A stretch of DNA of 64,000 nucleotides from Lichenicoccus sp965213775 (GTDB lineage Bacteria > Pseudomonadota > Alphaproteobacteria > Acetobacterales > Acetobacteraceae). A model generated the notes under the pieces. The model made no database searches, was not told the DNA's origin, and saw nothing but the letters and a program-made list of their open reading frames with translations. The translations under genes were made by a program, and so were the position numbers. Location: positions 1 through 64,000 of the forward strand of contig CBDCAC010000004.1 of the NCBI GenBank assembly GCA_965213775.1, given 5' to 3'. Shown in pieces: positions 18,138 to 26,959 of the stretch (within the stretch, counting starts at the first letter, position 1; every line of letters begins with the position of its first letter).

Positions 18138-18158
18138 AACATCATCGTATTTGATGTT
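18138..18158. promoter_or_regulatory. Palindrome between DUF6471 and transposase genes, candidate operator
   Basis: AACATCA, seven bases, then TGATGTT form a perfect inverted repeat. It sits in the AT-rich gap between two divergent genes, one of which encodes a helix-turn-helix-like DUF6471 protein. An autoregulatory operator that also covers the transposase promoter is a reasonable inference; no direct evidence is available. Confidence 0.45.
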
Positions 18159-18216
18159 TTCCTACTTGACCAGCAGGGCATACATCATCATATTAGGTGT
18201 ATTACCACCGGATACG

Positions 18217-19200
18217 ATGATGCCCCAACACTTCCTCCTCTCAGCCAAGGCCCGCACGCTCTCCCTGGCGTCGGTCCTGCGCCTGTCCGACAAGGACGCG
18301 GAGGCGATGTTCGCGGCCATCCGGTGGCCGGAGACGGACGGCAAGGCGGTGTGCCCGCACTGCGGCTGCCCGACCTGCTACGAGGCGCGGCGTCCGAACG
18401 GTGCCCTGCGCTTCCGCTGCAAGGTGTGCCGCAAGGACTTCAGCCTCACGTCCGGGACCCTGTTCGCCTTTCACAAGATGCCGCTCCAGACCTACCTCGC
18501 GGCGGTCGTGATCTTCTGCAACGAGGTCAAGGGCAAGTCTGCCCTGGCGCTGAGCCGCGAGCTGGACGTGCAGTACAAGACGGCCTTCGTGCTGGCGCAC
18601 AAGCTGCGCGAGGCAATGGCGACCGAGATGAAGGGCTTCATGCTCGGCGGCGTTGGCAAGACGGTCGAGGTCGATGGCGGCTACTTCGGCGGCTACGTGA
18701 AGCCGGCGAACCACAAGGATAACCGCCGGGATCGCCGCCTGATGCGCAATCAGACCGGCAAGCGCCAGTGCGTGGTCGTGATCCGTCAGCGCGATGGGCA
18801 GACGCTTCCGGCCGCGTTCCCGTCAGAGGGTGCGGCAATGTCCTTCATCCGCAACCACGTGGCTGAGGGCACCGAGATCATGGCGGACGAGGCCGGCTCG
18901 TGGGATGCGCTGCACGCCCGCTACGAGGTGAAGCGGATCAACCACCAAGTGGCCTACTCGATGGACGGTGCCTGCACGAACGGCGCCGAGAGCTTCTTCT
19001 CGCGGATGCGCCGGGCCGAGCAGGGGCATCATCACCACATCAGCGGCGCCTACCTTGCCCGCTACGCGCAGGAGAGTGCGTGGCGGGAGGATCACCGCCG
19101 TATGGACAATGGCCGGCAGGTGCGGGGCGTGGTGGCGCTGGCGCTCAAGGCGCGACCGAGTGTGGACTTCTGCGGGTATTGGCAGCGGGCGGTGGCTTAG
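18217..19200 (+). CDS. IS1595-family transposase
   Basis: A 327-residue DDE-type (ISXO2-like) transposase. The N-terminus has a zinc ribbon (CPHCGCPTC with a second pair CKVC) and RCKVCRKDFSLTSGTLFAFHK. The catalytic region begins with the Asp of VEVDGGYFGGY; a second Asp is in IMADEAGSW, and NGAESFFSRMRRAEQGHHHHIS carries the conserved final acidic/His-rich motif. It is full length with no frameshift, so the element may still be mobile. The start is ATG at 18217 or 18220. Unlike the passenger genes it is GC-rich, similar to the host chromosome. Confidence 0.92.
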   Translation: MMPQHFLLSAKARTLSLASVLRLSDKDAEAMFAAIRWPETDGKAVCPHCGCPTCYEARRPNGALRFRCKVCRKDFSLTSGTLFAFHKMPLQTYLAAVVIFCNEVKGKSALALSRELDVQYKTAFVLAHKLREAMATEMKGFMLGGVGKTVEVDGGYFGGYVKPANHKDNRRDRRLMRNQTGKRQCVVVIRQRDGQTLPAAFPSEGAAMSFIRNHVAEGTEIMADEAGSWDALHARYEVKRINHQVAYSMDGACTNGAESFFSRMRRAEQGHHHHISGAYLARYAQESAWREDHRRMDNGRQVRGVVALALKARPSVDFCGYWQRAVA

Positions 19201-19218
19201 GCAGCTAGATTAGTGCCG

Positions 19219-19788
19219 CTATGGGCGCGCCTCCGGCGCATCCGGTGTAGCAGGTCTTGAGGAGAGATTAGCAGTTCCAGGTAATTTCGATGGATCTAGA
19301 CGTAGGATTAGCCTATCTCGATCTCGAATTAAGTTCTCTGACGCGTCGTAGAATCTATCTATGCTAGAAGGCTGCAAATTAACTGTAATGGCTCTTAGAT
19401 CCATCAATTCATTCTGGTACCGAGTGAGTAAAGGAATATCTTTGGTGTCTAGTAAACTGGCTGCGCCATACAGCGTCTGCGACTGGCGAATCAAATTTTT
19501 TATGACCGCTTCACGGCTCTTTTGGTCGATTGAGCCGCGCTGCGTAAGGACCGGATCTAAGAGATCGAAGCCCTCATTTTCATAAGCTAAGGCTTCGTCA
19601 ATGAACGTATCGGCTATTTTTGTTTGACTGTCTATATGACGAACATACGATGTATAGCCTACACTTGTCGCAATTGCTACCGCGGACGGAATGATAAGAC
19701 CAGTGACGAGTTTGGTGACTGGATGATCTATCCATACCTTGAAACGCTCAAGAGCCGTTGGACTGTGCGCGTTCACGCTAATCATCAC
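19219..19788 (-). CDS. Passenger membrane-anchored protein, unknown function
   Basis: A 189-residue protein with one hydrophobic helix at about residues 24-48 (VTKLVTGLIIPSAVAIATSV) and a mainly helical soluble region after it. No family is recognised. The GTG start at 19788 overlaps the stop of the EVE-like gene (GTGA), with ATG at 19785 as an alternative. The two genes are therefore almost certainly co-translated and functionally linked. The final 20 residues are Pro/Arg-rich and GC-rich, near the transposase end. AT-rich composition matches the preceding gene and contrasts with the host. Confidence 0.68.
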   Translation of the reverse strand: MMISVNAHSPTALERFKVWIDHPVTKLVTGLIIPSAVAIATSVGYTSYVRHIDSQTKIADTFIDEALAYENEGFDLLDPVLTQRGSIDQKSREAVIKNLIRQSQTLYGAASLLDTKDIPLLTRYQNELMDLRAITVNLQPSSIDRFYDASENLIRDRDRLILRLDPSKLPGTANLSSRPATPDAPEARP

Positions 19789-20936
19789 GGATTGAGTGAA
19801 CCACGACTGATGGTCCTCAGTCTAGGATTTGAAGCCAATCGGCCACTTCTTGCACGCAGTTCGATCCACTCTGACTTTCCCATGTACTCCAGACTTTGAC
19901 GAACCATTTGTTCGATTGCAGCGGCATTAGGATCATAGTCTGCGGCAAATGTGTTGATCACATGAACGTCTGCCGAGGCCGGTTTCACTGCGGTATCACA
20001 TGTTAGAAGGAGGGAAAACAAGGCAAGGAACAAGATCGGTGCGAATGTGGTGCCTTTTAGATTCAGAGTTCCAGGTGAGTTGATATTAGTAGAAATCGAC
20101 AAATTGCCTTCTTCAGGCAAAAGTCTGCTGATGTAATCCTCGAAAGGGTTTGAGGACTGAGGTCCTATCGAAGCTTCCCACGCTATACGTGAACATAGCT
20201 TTATCATGAGACTCAAATCGAGATTATCTTGGTCGCTAAATTCGGCCGCGCTGGTATCTACTCGCGCACCTTTAGTGCCGCGGCCAAAGATATACGCTCC
20301 GTAAGCTAAGTCAAGCAACTCAAGTATGTAGAGATCGCTAGTCTCGGAGATTGCAACCTGATGCCGCAGGGAACTAGATACCGACCTCGGAATTCTAAAT
20401 TCATCAACGCGCGCAAGCCACTTTACTGGTCGAGCACTCACACGCCAAACAGCTTCGGACGCTTCAAATGCGACCACTTCTCTGCTGAGCGGCCCACCAA
20501 GAAATTCTCCGATGCGGACCGCTCGCTCCCTTGGCTGCTCCGGCACTATCACTAAATCACCCGATTGCGCTGCACCGAACATGTTAATCAACGCGCTAAC
20601 GCCCGTGCCGACCCGCCCAAGGGCTCCTATAGAAGTGTAGTCTTGAAGCGCCATCGAGGGCCTGGATGGCACGTCTCCTTCTCCTTGTCGTAGGAATTGA
20701 GCCATCGCGCCGAAGTAGTCGTGGAAGGCGGCGGCACGCTTCACGATCTCCCGTATGTGAGGTGTCTGCGTCGTGATCTCTACCTCAGGCAGGACCGCTT
20801 CTGGCAGATCAAGAAAAACCACGGAGTGTTGCGCGAACTTGTCTAGAAACGCGTAGCCTTGTCCCGGAAAAACGCGCCATATTTTGACGTCTTGCCTAAC
20901 AGGCGTAGCGCGTAGGTCTAGGGTGATCGTAGGCAT
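19785..20936 (-). CDS. Passenger protein with EVE/PUA-like N-terminal domain and a C-terminal TM segment
   Basis: A 383-residue protein. The first half reads like the EVE/PUA-related domain seen at the N-terminus of some modification-dependent restriction proteins: KIWRVFPGQGYAFLDKF, then GDLVIVPEQP, IGEFLGGPL and RPVKWLARVDEFRIP...SLRHQVAI. Such domains bind modified nucleobases or small nucleotide-like ligands. No nuclease domain follows. Instead there is a middle helical region, a TM helix at about residues 296-316 (FAPILFLALFSLLL) and a 70-residue tail. It overlaps the downstream single-TM gene by 4 bases. A sensor coupled to a membrane effector is my inference, not an established family function. 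Confidence 0.62.
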   Translation of the reverse strand: MPTITLDLRATPVRQDVKIWRVFPGQGYAFLDKFAQHSVVFLDLPEAVLPEVEITTQTPHIREIVKRAAAFHDYFGAMAQFLRQGEGDVPSRPSMALQDYTSIGALGRVGTGVSALINMFGAAQSGDLVIVPEQPRERAVRIGEFLGGPLSREVVAFEASEAVWRVSARPVKWLARVDEFRIPRSVSSSLRHQVAISETSDLYILELLDLAYGAYIFGRGTKGARVDTSAAEFSDQDNLDLSLMIKLCSRIAWEASIGPQSSNPFEDYISRLLPEEGNLSISTNINSPGTLNLKGTTFAPILFLALFSLLLTCDTAVKPASADVHVINTFAADYDPNAAAIEQMVRQSLEYMGKSEWIELRARSGRLASNPRLRTISRGSLNP

Positions 20937-21068
20937 CTTCTTTCTCGCGCCGATCGGAAGGCCGTTGCCTGATGGTCTACTTGATGAGGGTTGTCAAACT
21001 TGGGCTCCTTCCACCTAAGAGCGTCTCGATGCCGCCCACGTTCCAGATCACACAGCGCAGGCCCGCAC

Positions 21069-21503
21069 TCAGGTCGGCAGGCTCCACCGCATATTCCGCC
21101 CCTGCTCCTTGTCCGCCACCAGCTTTCCCCGGTTCTTCAACCTGCGGAGGGTGGAAGCCAGCCGCAGCCGCATCGTCTCGACCATCACTTGATCCGCCGT
21201 GTTCAGGCCGCGCGCCTCCATGATCCGGCGTACCAGCTCGCGGGTCGTCACTGGCCCTCGTGCCTCCCGGAGCAGGCTGTAGATCAAGCGGCTGGACTCG
21301 TGCCTGACGGCCGCATGGCGGCGCGGGATCGGCTTCATGCGGACCACCCCGATCTCCGCATCCGGGCGGAACAGGCGGATCGTCGTGTCGAGAGCGTCTA
21401 GGTCCAAGACCAGTTGTCGGACCTGGCCCTGCACCAGTTCGAGCTTGTCGGCGACTTCTTGGCGACGGCGCAGGAGGCCGCTGACGACGTTGTCGTTTTC
21501 CAT
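21069..21503 (-). CDS. Coiled-coil / winged-helix-like protein, unknown function
   Basis: A 144-residue protein. Residues about 5-45 are a predicted coiled coil (LLRRRQEVADKLELVQGQVRQL). Residues about 70-140 have a winged-helix pattern (SSRLIYSLLREARGPVTTRELVRRIMEARG...LRRLKNRGKLV). Similar short proteins recur in alphaproteobacterial mobile regions without known function. It is the gene nearest the right end of the IS1595-like element, 44 bases inside the right inverted repeat. Its GC content is like the transposase, not like the passenger pair. Confidence 0.7.
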   Translation of the reverse strand: MENDNVVSGLLRRRQEVADKLELVQGQVRQLVLDLDALDTTIRLFRPDAEIGVVRMKPIPRRHAAVRHESSRLIYSLLREARGPVTTRELVRRIMEARGLNTADQVMVETMRLRLASTLRRLKNRGKLVADKEQGRNMRWSLPT

Positions 21504-21546
21504 GCCAGATATGGTAGTCTTGGCAGAGGGTTAGCGGGTCTATCGT

Positions 21547-21572
21547 GTGGTGGCGGGTGCGCCGGAATACCG
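21547..21572 (-). repeat. Right terminal inverted repeat of the transposon
   Basis: Read from 21572 leftward on the minus strand it begins CGGTATTCC and ends GCACCCGCCACCAC, matching the left end at 23 of 26 positions. The truncated helicase frame runs into it and acquires an artificial tail (RYSGAPATTR) before stopping at 21540. Confidence 0.92.
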
Positions 21573-21580
21573 GAGCTCCA
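21573..21580. repeat. 8-bp target-site duplication, right copy
   Basis: GAGCTCCA, identical to 16840-16847, directly outside the right inverted repeat. Confidence 0.9.
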
Positions 21581-23365
21581 GACCCTGCACCGAGAACTGG
21601 GTGGCCACCTGTTCCAGGGCGTCGGAGGCGCGAACGTCGCGGGGGTAGCGGTCGAGGAACCAGTGCGCCACCGCGTCGGCATCCATGTGCGCAAGCTCGG
21701 CCCCGAGCCCTTCCGCACGCAGCCTGTGCGCCTTGGCGCTGCAGACGAGCCCGCAGCGATGGAGGTCGCGGCAGGCGGCGCGAAGCCCCCGCCGCAGGCT
21801 GGAGAGGCTGCGGGTCAGCCGGAACGGTATCTCGGCGCTGCCGGCGAGATCGCGCGCGGCCGCGGCATCGCCGAGCAGCACGGCGTCCGCCCAGGCGGCC
21901 GCGGAGTCGTTGCGCAACGAGCGCACCGGCACCGCGAGATGAAGCTCCGGCTCCGTGGACAGACCCGCGCGCGACGAGAGCCGGTTGCGCGGTTCCGGAT
22001 CGGTCAGGATCTGCGCTGCCGCGTGGACGCGCCATTCGGGGCGATCGCGCAACGCCGCACCCCATTCGGCGAGGCCGCCCTCGCCGTCATGGATCTCCTG
22101 GCCGTGGCCGATCAGGCACAGCACGCAGGCGAAGCCCTCATGACGCGACATGATGTCGAGCAGATGCGCGGGCTCGGAGCGATCGAGCTGCACCGGCCGA
22201 TCCCGCGTCTTGGCGATCGCCTGGCGCGCGGTCCAGCAGCGCTGTGCCTCGTCGATGATGATCACCCGCTCCGGGGGCGCATGTCCGGAGGCGACCAGAT
22301 CGTCGCGAAATCGAGGTAGCGCCTGGATCACGCCCTTCATCCGATGCACCGCGTCACGACGGGTCTGGCCCTGCTTCACCGCGTCTCGCACCAGCGCCTC
22401 GCGCAACACGTGCACCAGGGTGGGGTTGCCGGTGAGGAAGGCGGCTCCCGTCCGGGCCTCGACGCCGAACGCCGCGTTCAGGCCGCACAGCGTCTTGCCG
22501 GCGCCGGGGATGCCGGTCACGAACAGGATCGTCGGCCGTTGCTCGGCCTGCGCCAGCGCGATCAGTGCCGCGATGCGGTCGGCGGTACGGGTCAGGTTGG
22601 TGGTGTCCGCGCGCGCACTGACGATCTCCGCGACCGCATGGCGCGCGAACAGCAGGCAGGCGGCATCGATGATGTTCGGCACCGGATGGTAGGCGGCGTG
22701 CTCCCAGCCCTCCAGGTCGACCGCACGCGAGGTGGTCGAGGGACGCGCGGCCAGCCTGCGCAGCAGCGCCGGAAGCGAGGCAGCATCGGCGTGCAGCACC
22801 TCCGGACCTACCCCGTGGAACGAGAACGGCAGCGTCTGCGTCGGCGCGACCGCATCGGTCGCGACCAGGATCGGCACGACGGGATGGCCGCGCGTGCCGG
22901 CATGGAAGTCCTGCAGGTCGAGCGCGTAGTCCAGCACCTGCCGGCGGTCCGGCTCGGCGAAGTGCGTGGCACCGGTCTTGAACTCAAGCACGAAGATAGC
23001 GGTGGGGGAGAGCAACACGACGTCGATGCGCTCGCCCAGCCGGGGGATCTGGAACTCGAGCAGGAGCCGCCACTCCAGCACCTCCGGCAGGCGCGCCACG
23101 ATATCGCGCAGGACCTGGAACTCGCGCGACCAAGCGCGAAGCTGGGTCGGCTCGTGGCTGCGGAAGTGCCGCACCGCCGCGTGGGAGAGCTGTCGCAGCA
23201 GCGCGGCCTCGTCGGTCGCCACGAACGTGCGCAGGCTGCCGGACCACCAGGCCGAGGGCTTCGGCAGATCGCCTCGCGAGCCTTGATCCATGCGGCGGGT
23301 CCGGTCCGTTCCGCCCGCTTATCGCACGCGGCCGGCACGATACGGTAGCATAACGGTATCGGCCG

Positions 23366-25828
23366 CTACTGCCGCAGCACCGCCCCGGTCGCCTTCGACA
23401 CCGCCGCCACCACACGCACGCAGGCGGCCTCGATCTCGGCGTCGGTCAGGCTGCGCTCGCGCGGCTGCAGCACCACCTCGATCGCGAGCGATTTCTGTCC
23501 TGCCGGCACCTTGTCGCCCTCGTAGACGTCGAACAGGCTGACATCGGCGATCAGCGCGCGCTCCGCACCCCTGGCCGCGCGAAGCACGGCTTCGGCATTG
23601 ACGTCGCGCCCGACCAGGAAGGCGAAGTCGCGCGACAGCGGCTGGAACGGCGGCAGCTCCGGCGCCGCGCGCCGCCGTCGCTTCGGATCGGCCACCTCGT
23701 CGAGGAACAGCTCGAAGCCGGCGGCCGGCACCCCGAGCCCGATCTCGCGCAGCAGCGCCGGATGCAGGTCGCCGAAGCGGGCCAGCACGGTCTTCGGCCC
23801 CTGCCGCAGGGTGCCCGCCCGGCCCGGATGGTAGTGGGCGGATGCGTCCGCGCCGACGCTCAGCGCCTCCATCGGCACGCCCAAGCCGTCGAGCAGCGCC
23901 ATCGCGTCGGCCTTGACGTCCCACAGCGTCACCGGCTCCGGGCCGATGCCGGGTCGGCGCGCCGCGTGGCCGGTGCGCAGGCCGGCCGCGATCAGGCGCT
24001 GCCCCTGCTCGCCGAAGCCGGGACCGACCTCGAACAGGGCGAGCGCGTCCGCGCCGCGCGCGGCGTTGCGCTTCGCCGCCAGCGCCAGCGAGGCCAGCGG
24101 CGTCGGGCGCAGCTGGTCGAGGTCGGCGGCGATCGGGTTGAGCAGGCGCAGGCTGTCGGGGATGGCGCCGAACCGCTCGGCCTCCTCGTGCGAGACGAAC
24201 GAGAAGCCGATGCACTCCGCCATGCCCCGCGACGCCAGCGTGCGACGCGCGGCCGCGGTGCGGGCCTGACGCGGCGTCAGCGACGGCAGCGGCACCACGC
24301 CGAGCGACGGCAGCGGCACCGGGGCGATGCTGTCCAGCCCGCGCAGCCGCAGCACCTCCTCGATCAGGTCGCACTCGGCCTCGATCGGGGTGACGTCGTC
24401 CGCGATCAGCCGGCGGCCGGGATCGAGGCCGGGTGCGGGGTCCAACACCGCGCTCGCGGCGATGTCGGAGCGGAACGACGGCACGTCGAACGTGGCCTCG
24501 TCGTCGCTGCGACCGCGCACCGCGAAGCCGAGCGCCTCGAGCGATGCCACCGCCTCGTCGGCGGGCACCTGCAGGCCGCCGAGCGCCTCGATCTGCGCAA
24601 AACGCAGCCGCGCCTCGCGCTGCCAGGCGGGCGGCTCCCCGGCCACGACCACGTCGCTGGCCTCGCCGCCGCACAGCTCCAGCATCATCCGCGTCGCCGC
24701 CTCCAGGGCGGCGGCCGGCAGCGCCGGATCGACCCCGCGCTCGAAGCGCTGGCGCGCCTCGGAGTGGATGGCGTGACGGCGGCCGGAGAGCGCGATCCGC
24801 ACCGGATCGAACAGCGCGCACTCGATGAAGACGCTGCTGGTCGCCTCCGAGACGCCGGTCGCCTCGCCGCCCATCAGGCCGGCGAAGGATTGCACGCCGG
24901 CACGGTCGGCGATCACGCAATCCTCGTGATGGGCGATGTAGTCGCGGCCGTCGAGGCCGCGGAAGCCCTCGCCGGCGCCGCGGCACAGCACCAGCGCGTC
25001 GCCGGCCACCTTGCCCGCGTCGAACACGTGCAGCGGCCGGCCGAGATCGAGGGCGAAGAAGTTGGTCACGTCCACCAGTGCGGAGATCGGACGCAGCCCG
25101 ACGGCGAGCAGACGCTCGCGCAGCCAGGCCGGGCTGGGCCGGTTGCGGACGCCGCGCAGCATGCGGCCGAGCACGTAGGGACAGGCCTCGGCGAAATCGT
25201 CGCGCCACGCGATGGGGGATGCGAACGTACCGGTCACCGTCTCCGCGAGCCAGGGCTTCAGCCGGCCGCACCCGGCGGCGGCGAGGTCGCGGGCGACCCC
25301 GCGCACCGCCAGCGCGTCGCCGCGGTTGGGCGTGATCGCGATCTCGATCACCGGATCGTCGAGTCCGGCGAAGCCGGCATAGGGCTGCCCGGGGGCGGTG
25401 TCGTCGGGAAGCTCGGCGATGCCGTCATGCTCCTCGCCGAGGCCGAGCTCGCGCAGCGAGCACAGCATGCCGCGGCTCGCGACCCCGCGGATCTCGCCGA
25501 TCTTGAGCACGGCACCGGTCGACGGGATCACCGCGCCGGGCGGTGCGAAGATCACCGAGAGCCCGGCGCGCGCGTTGGGCGCGCCGCAGACCACCTGCAC
25601 CGGCTCGTCGCCCTCGCCGCCGACATCGACGTGGCAGACACGCAGACGGTCGGCGTTGGGGTGCGGCTCGGCGCTCAGGATGCGCGCGGTGCGGAACGCC
25701 GCCAGCGCCGCGCCGGGATCGGTGACGGCCTCCACCTCCAGCCCGATGCGGTTCAGTGCGGCGAGCAGCTCGTCCAGGCTGGCCGCGCTGTCGAGATGGT
25801 CGCGCAGCCACGAGCGGGTGAACTTCAT
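23366..25828 (-). CDS. pheT: Phenylalanine-tRNA ligase beta subunit
   Basis: An 820-residue PheT of usual length. It begins MKFTRSWLRDHLDS and has the N-terminal tRNA-binding (EMAP-like) domain (RVCHVDVGGE...VVCGAPNARAG). The B3/B4 editing region, B5 domain and C-terminal ferredoxin-fold anticodon-binding domain (PPFQPLSRDFAFLVGRDV) follow. It forms an alpha2-beta2 enzyme with PheS, charging tRNA-Phe and editing Tyr-tRNA-Phe. It starts 3 bases after the pheS stop, so the two are co-translated. Confidence 0.98.
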   Translation of the reverse strand: MKFTRSWLRDHLDSAASLDELLAALNRIGLEVEAVTDPGAALAAFRTARILSAEPHPNADRLRVCHVDVGGEGDEPVQVVCGAPNARAGLSVIFAPPGAVIPSTGAVLKIGEIRGVASRGMLCSLRELGLGEEHDGIAELPDDTAPGQPYAGFAGLDDPVIEIAITPNRGDALAVRGVARDLAAAGCGRLKPWLAETVTGTFASPIAWRDDFAEACPYVLGRMLRGVRNRPSPAWLRERLLAVGLRPISALVDVTNFFALDLGRPLHVFDAGKVAGDALVLCRGAGEGFRGLDGRDYIAHHEDCVIADRAGVQSFAGLMGGEATGVSEATSSVFIECALFDPVRIALSGRRHAIHSEARQRFERGVDPALPAAALEAATRMMLELCGGEASDVVVAGEPPAWQREARLRFAQIEALGGLQVPADEAVASLEALGFAVRGRSDDEATFDVPSFRSDIAASAVLDPAPGLDPGRRLIADDVTPIEAECDLIEEVLRLRGLDSIAPVPLPSLGVVPLPSLTPRQARTAAARRTLASRGMAECIGFSFVSHEEAERFGAIPDSLRLLNPIAADLDQLRPTPLASLALAAKRNAARGADALALFEVGPGFGEQGQRLIAAGLRTGHAARRPGIGPEPVTLWDVKADAMALLDGLGVPMEALSVGADASAHYHPGRAGTLRQGPKTVLARFGDLHPALLREIGLGVPAAGFELFLDEVADPKRRRRAAPELPPFQPLSRDFAFLVGRDVNAEAVLRAARGAERALIADVSLFDVYEGDKVPAGQKSLAIEVVLQPRERSLTDAEIEAACVRVVAAVSKATGAVLRQ

Positions 25829-25831
25829 CGC

Positions 25832-26899
25832 TCAGAGGCCCTCGTGCAGCAGCGCCGGCAGCAGCGGCGACGCGCCGTAGTGCCGCAGCCAGCGTACGTC
25901 GCTCTCGTAGAACGAGCGCAGGTCCGGGACGCCGTGCCGGAGCATGGTCAGGCGCTCGATGCCCATGCCGAAGGCGAAGCCGGTGTAGCCGCGCGGGTCG
26001 ATGCCGCAATTGGCCAGCACGCGCGGATGCACCATGCCGCTGCCGAGCACCTCGAGCCAGTCGGCGCCGGCGCCGATCTCGCCGGTGTGCCGGCTCCAGG
26101 CGATGTCGACCTCCATCGAGGGCTCGGTGAAGGGGAAGTAGGAGGCACGGAAGCGCACCGGCAGCGCGGGCTGGTCGAAGTAGCTGCGCAGGAACTCGAT
26201 CAGGCAGCCCTTGAGGTGGCCCAGCGTGATGCCGCGATCCACCACCAGCCCCTCGCACTGGTGGAACATCGGCGAGTGGGTGGCATCGTGGTCGGCGCGG
26301 TAGGTGCGGCCGGGCACGATCACCCGGATCGGCGGCGCCTGCTCCAGCATGGTGCGGATTTGCACCGGGGAAGTCTGGGTGCGGAGCAGCCGCGTCGGCT
26401 GGCCCTCCGGTGTCGGCAGGTAGAAGGTGTCGTGGTCGGTGCGCGCCGGGTGGTGCGCCGGCGTGTTCAGCGCCGAGAAATTATGCCAGTCGGTCTCGAT
26501 GTCCGGGCCCTCGGCCAGCCGGAAGCCCATGACGCCGAAGATCGCCACGATCTCCTCGATGGTGCGGCTGATCGGATGGATCGACCCCTTCGGATCACGG
26601 CGCACCGGCAGAGTGACGTCGACCCGCTCCTCGGCGAGGCGCGCGTCGAGCGCGGCCGCCTCCAGCGCCCTGCCGCGCGCCTCGGTCGCGGCCGCGAGCT
26701 CGTCGCGCAGGCGGTTCAGGCCGGCGCCGCGTGCCCGTCGCACCTCCGGTGCGGCGCGTCCCAGCTCCTTGAGCAGCACGGTGAGACGTCCGGACTTGCC
26801 CAGCGTGCCGACGCGGATCGCGTCCCACGCCCGCAGGTCCGGCGCCGCCGCCAGGGCCGCGAGCGTGTCGTGCCTCAGGCTCTCGAGGTCGTCCGACAT
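25832..26899 (-). CDS. pheS: Phenylalanine-tRNA ligase alpha subunit
   Basis: A 355-residue class II synthetase catalytic subunit. It has an N-terminal coiled-coil region, motif 2 around RIGVIVPGRTYRADHDATHSP-like IRVIVPGRTYR, FHQCEGLVVD, and the motif 3 segment GFAFGMGIERLTMLRHGVPD. It lies downstream of rpmI and rplT and immediately upstream of pheT, the classic order apart from the absence of infC. The ATG at 26899 gives the expected MSDDLESLR N-terminus. Confidence 0.98.
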   Translation of the reverse strand: MSDDLESLRHDTLAALAAAPDLRAWDAIRVGTLGKSGRLTVLLKELGRAAPEVRRARGAGLNRLRDELAAATEARGRALEAAALDARLAEERVDVTLPVRRDPKGSIHPISRTIEEIVAIFGVMGFRLAEGPDIETDWHNFSALNTPAHHPARTDHDTFYLPTPEGQPTRLLRTQTSPVQIRTMLEQAPPIRVIVPGRTYRADHDATHSPMFHQCEGLVVDRGITLGHLKGCLIEFLRSYFDQPALPVRFRASYFPFTEPSMEVDIAWSRHTGEIGAGADWLEVLGSGMVHPRVLANCGIDPRGYTGFAFGMGIERLTMLRHGVPDLRSFYESDVRWLRHYGASPLLPALLHEGL

Positions 26900-26959
26900 C
26901 GCGTCACTCCGGGACCGCAGGGGGGACCGCAGGGCCGAGGCCGGGCCCCGAGCCGCGCC

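Larger units (their letters stand above)
16848..21572. mobile_element. IS1595-like transposon with passenger genes (4,725 bp)
   Basis: The element is bounded by 26-bp terminal inverted repeats matching at 23 of 26 positions and flanked by an 8-bp direct repeat GAGCTCCA. It encodes an IS1595-family transposase, a DUF6471 regulator, a 144-residue coiled-coil/winged-helix protein and three passenger genes with visibly lower GC than the host (17002-17865, 19219-19788, 19785-20936). Excision in silico restores the reading frame of the target gene exactly, so the boundaries are reliable. IS1595-type elements are known to carry cargo genes occasionally. The first 154 bases and last 69 bases are non-coding end sequences. 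Confidence 0.93.
21540..23291 (-). pseudogene. 5' part of a DUF2075-type nuclease-helicase gene truncated by transposon insertion
   Basis: The 583-residue frame contains a PD-(D/E)xK-like nuclease region (RIDVVLLS...IFVLEFKTG), a P-loop GIPGAGKT near the middle, Walker B RVIIIDEAQR and further helicase-like motifs, ending ATQFSVQGLEL. DUF2075/Schlafen-type proteins continue with (D)x-VGLCW and the RLNTYRVLLTRAR region, which here lies 4.7 kb away at 16462-16839. The last ten codons come from the transposon end. The truncated product lacks the final helicase motifs and is probably inactive. The family is associated with nucleic-acid processing and often with defence regions. The ATG at 23291 is the only good start. 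Confidence 0.9.

Noticed and set aside
20977..22065. A 362-codon minus-strand frame
   Set aside because: It crosses the transposon boundary at 21572 and overlaps two better-supported frames, and is Arg/Gly-rich with no motif.
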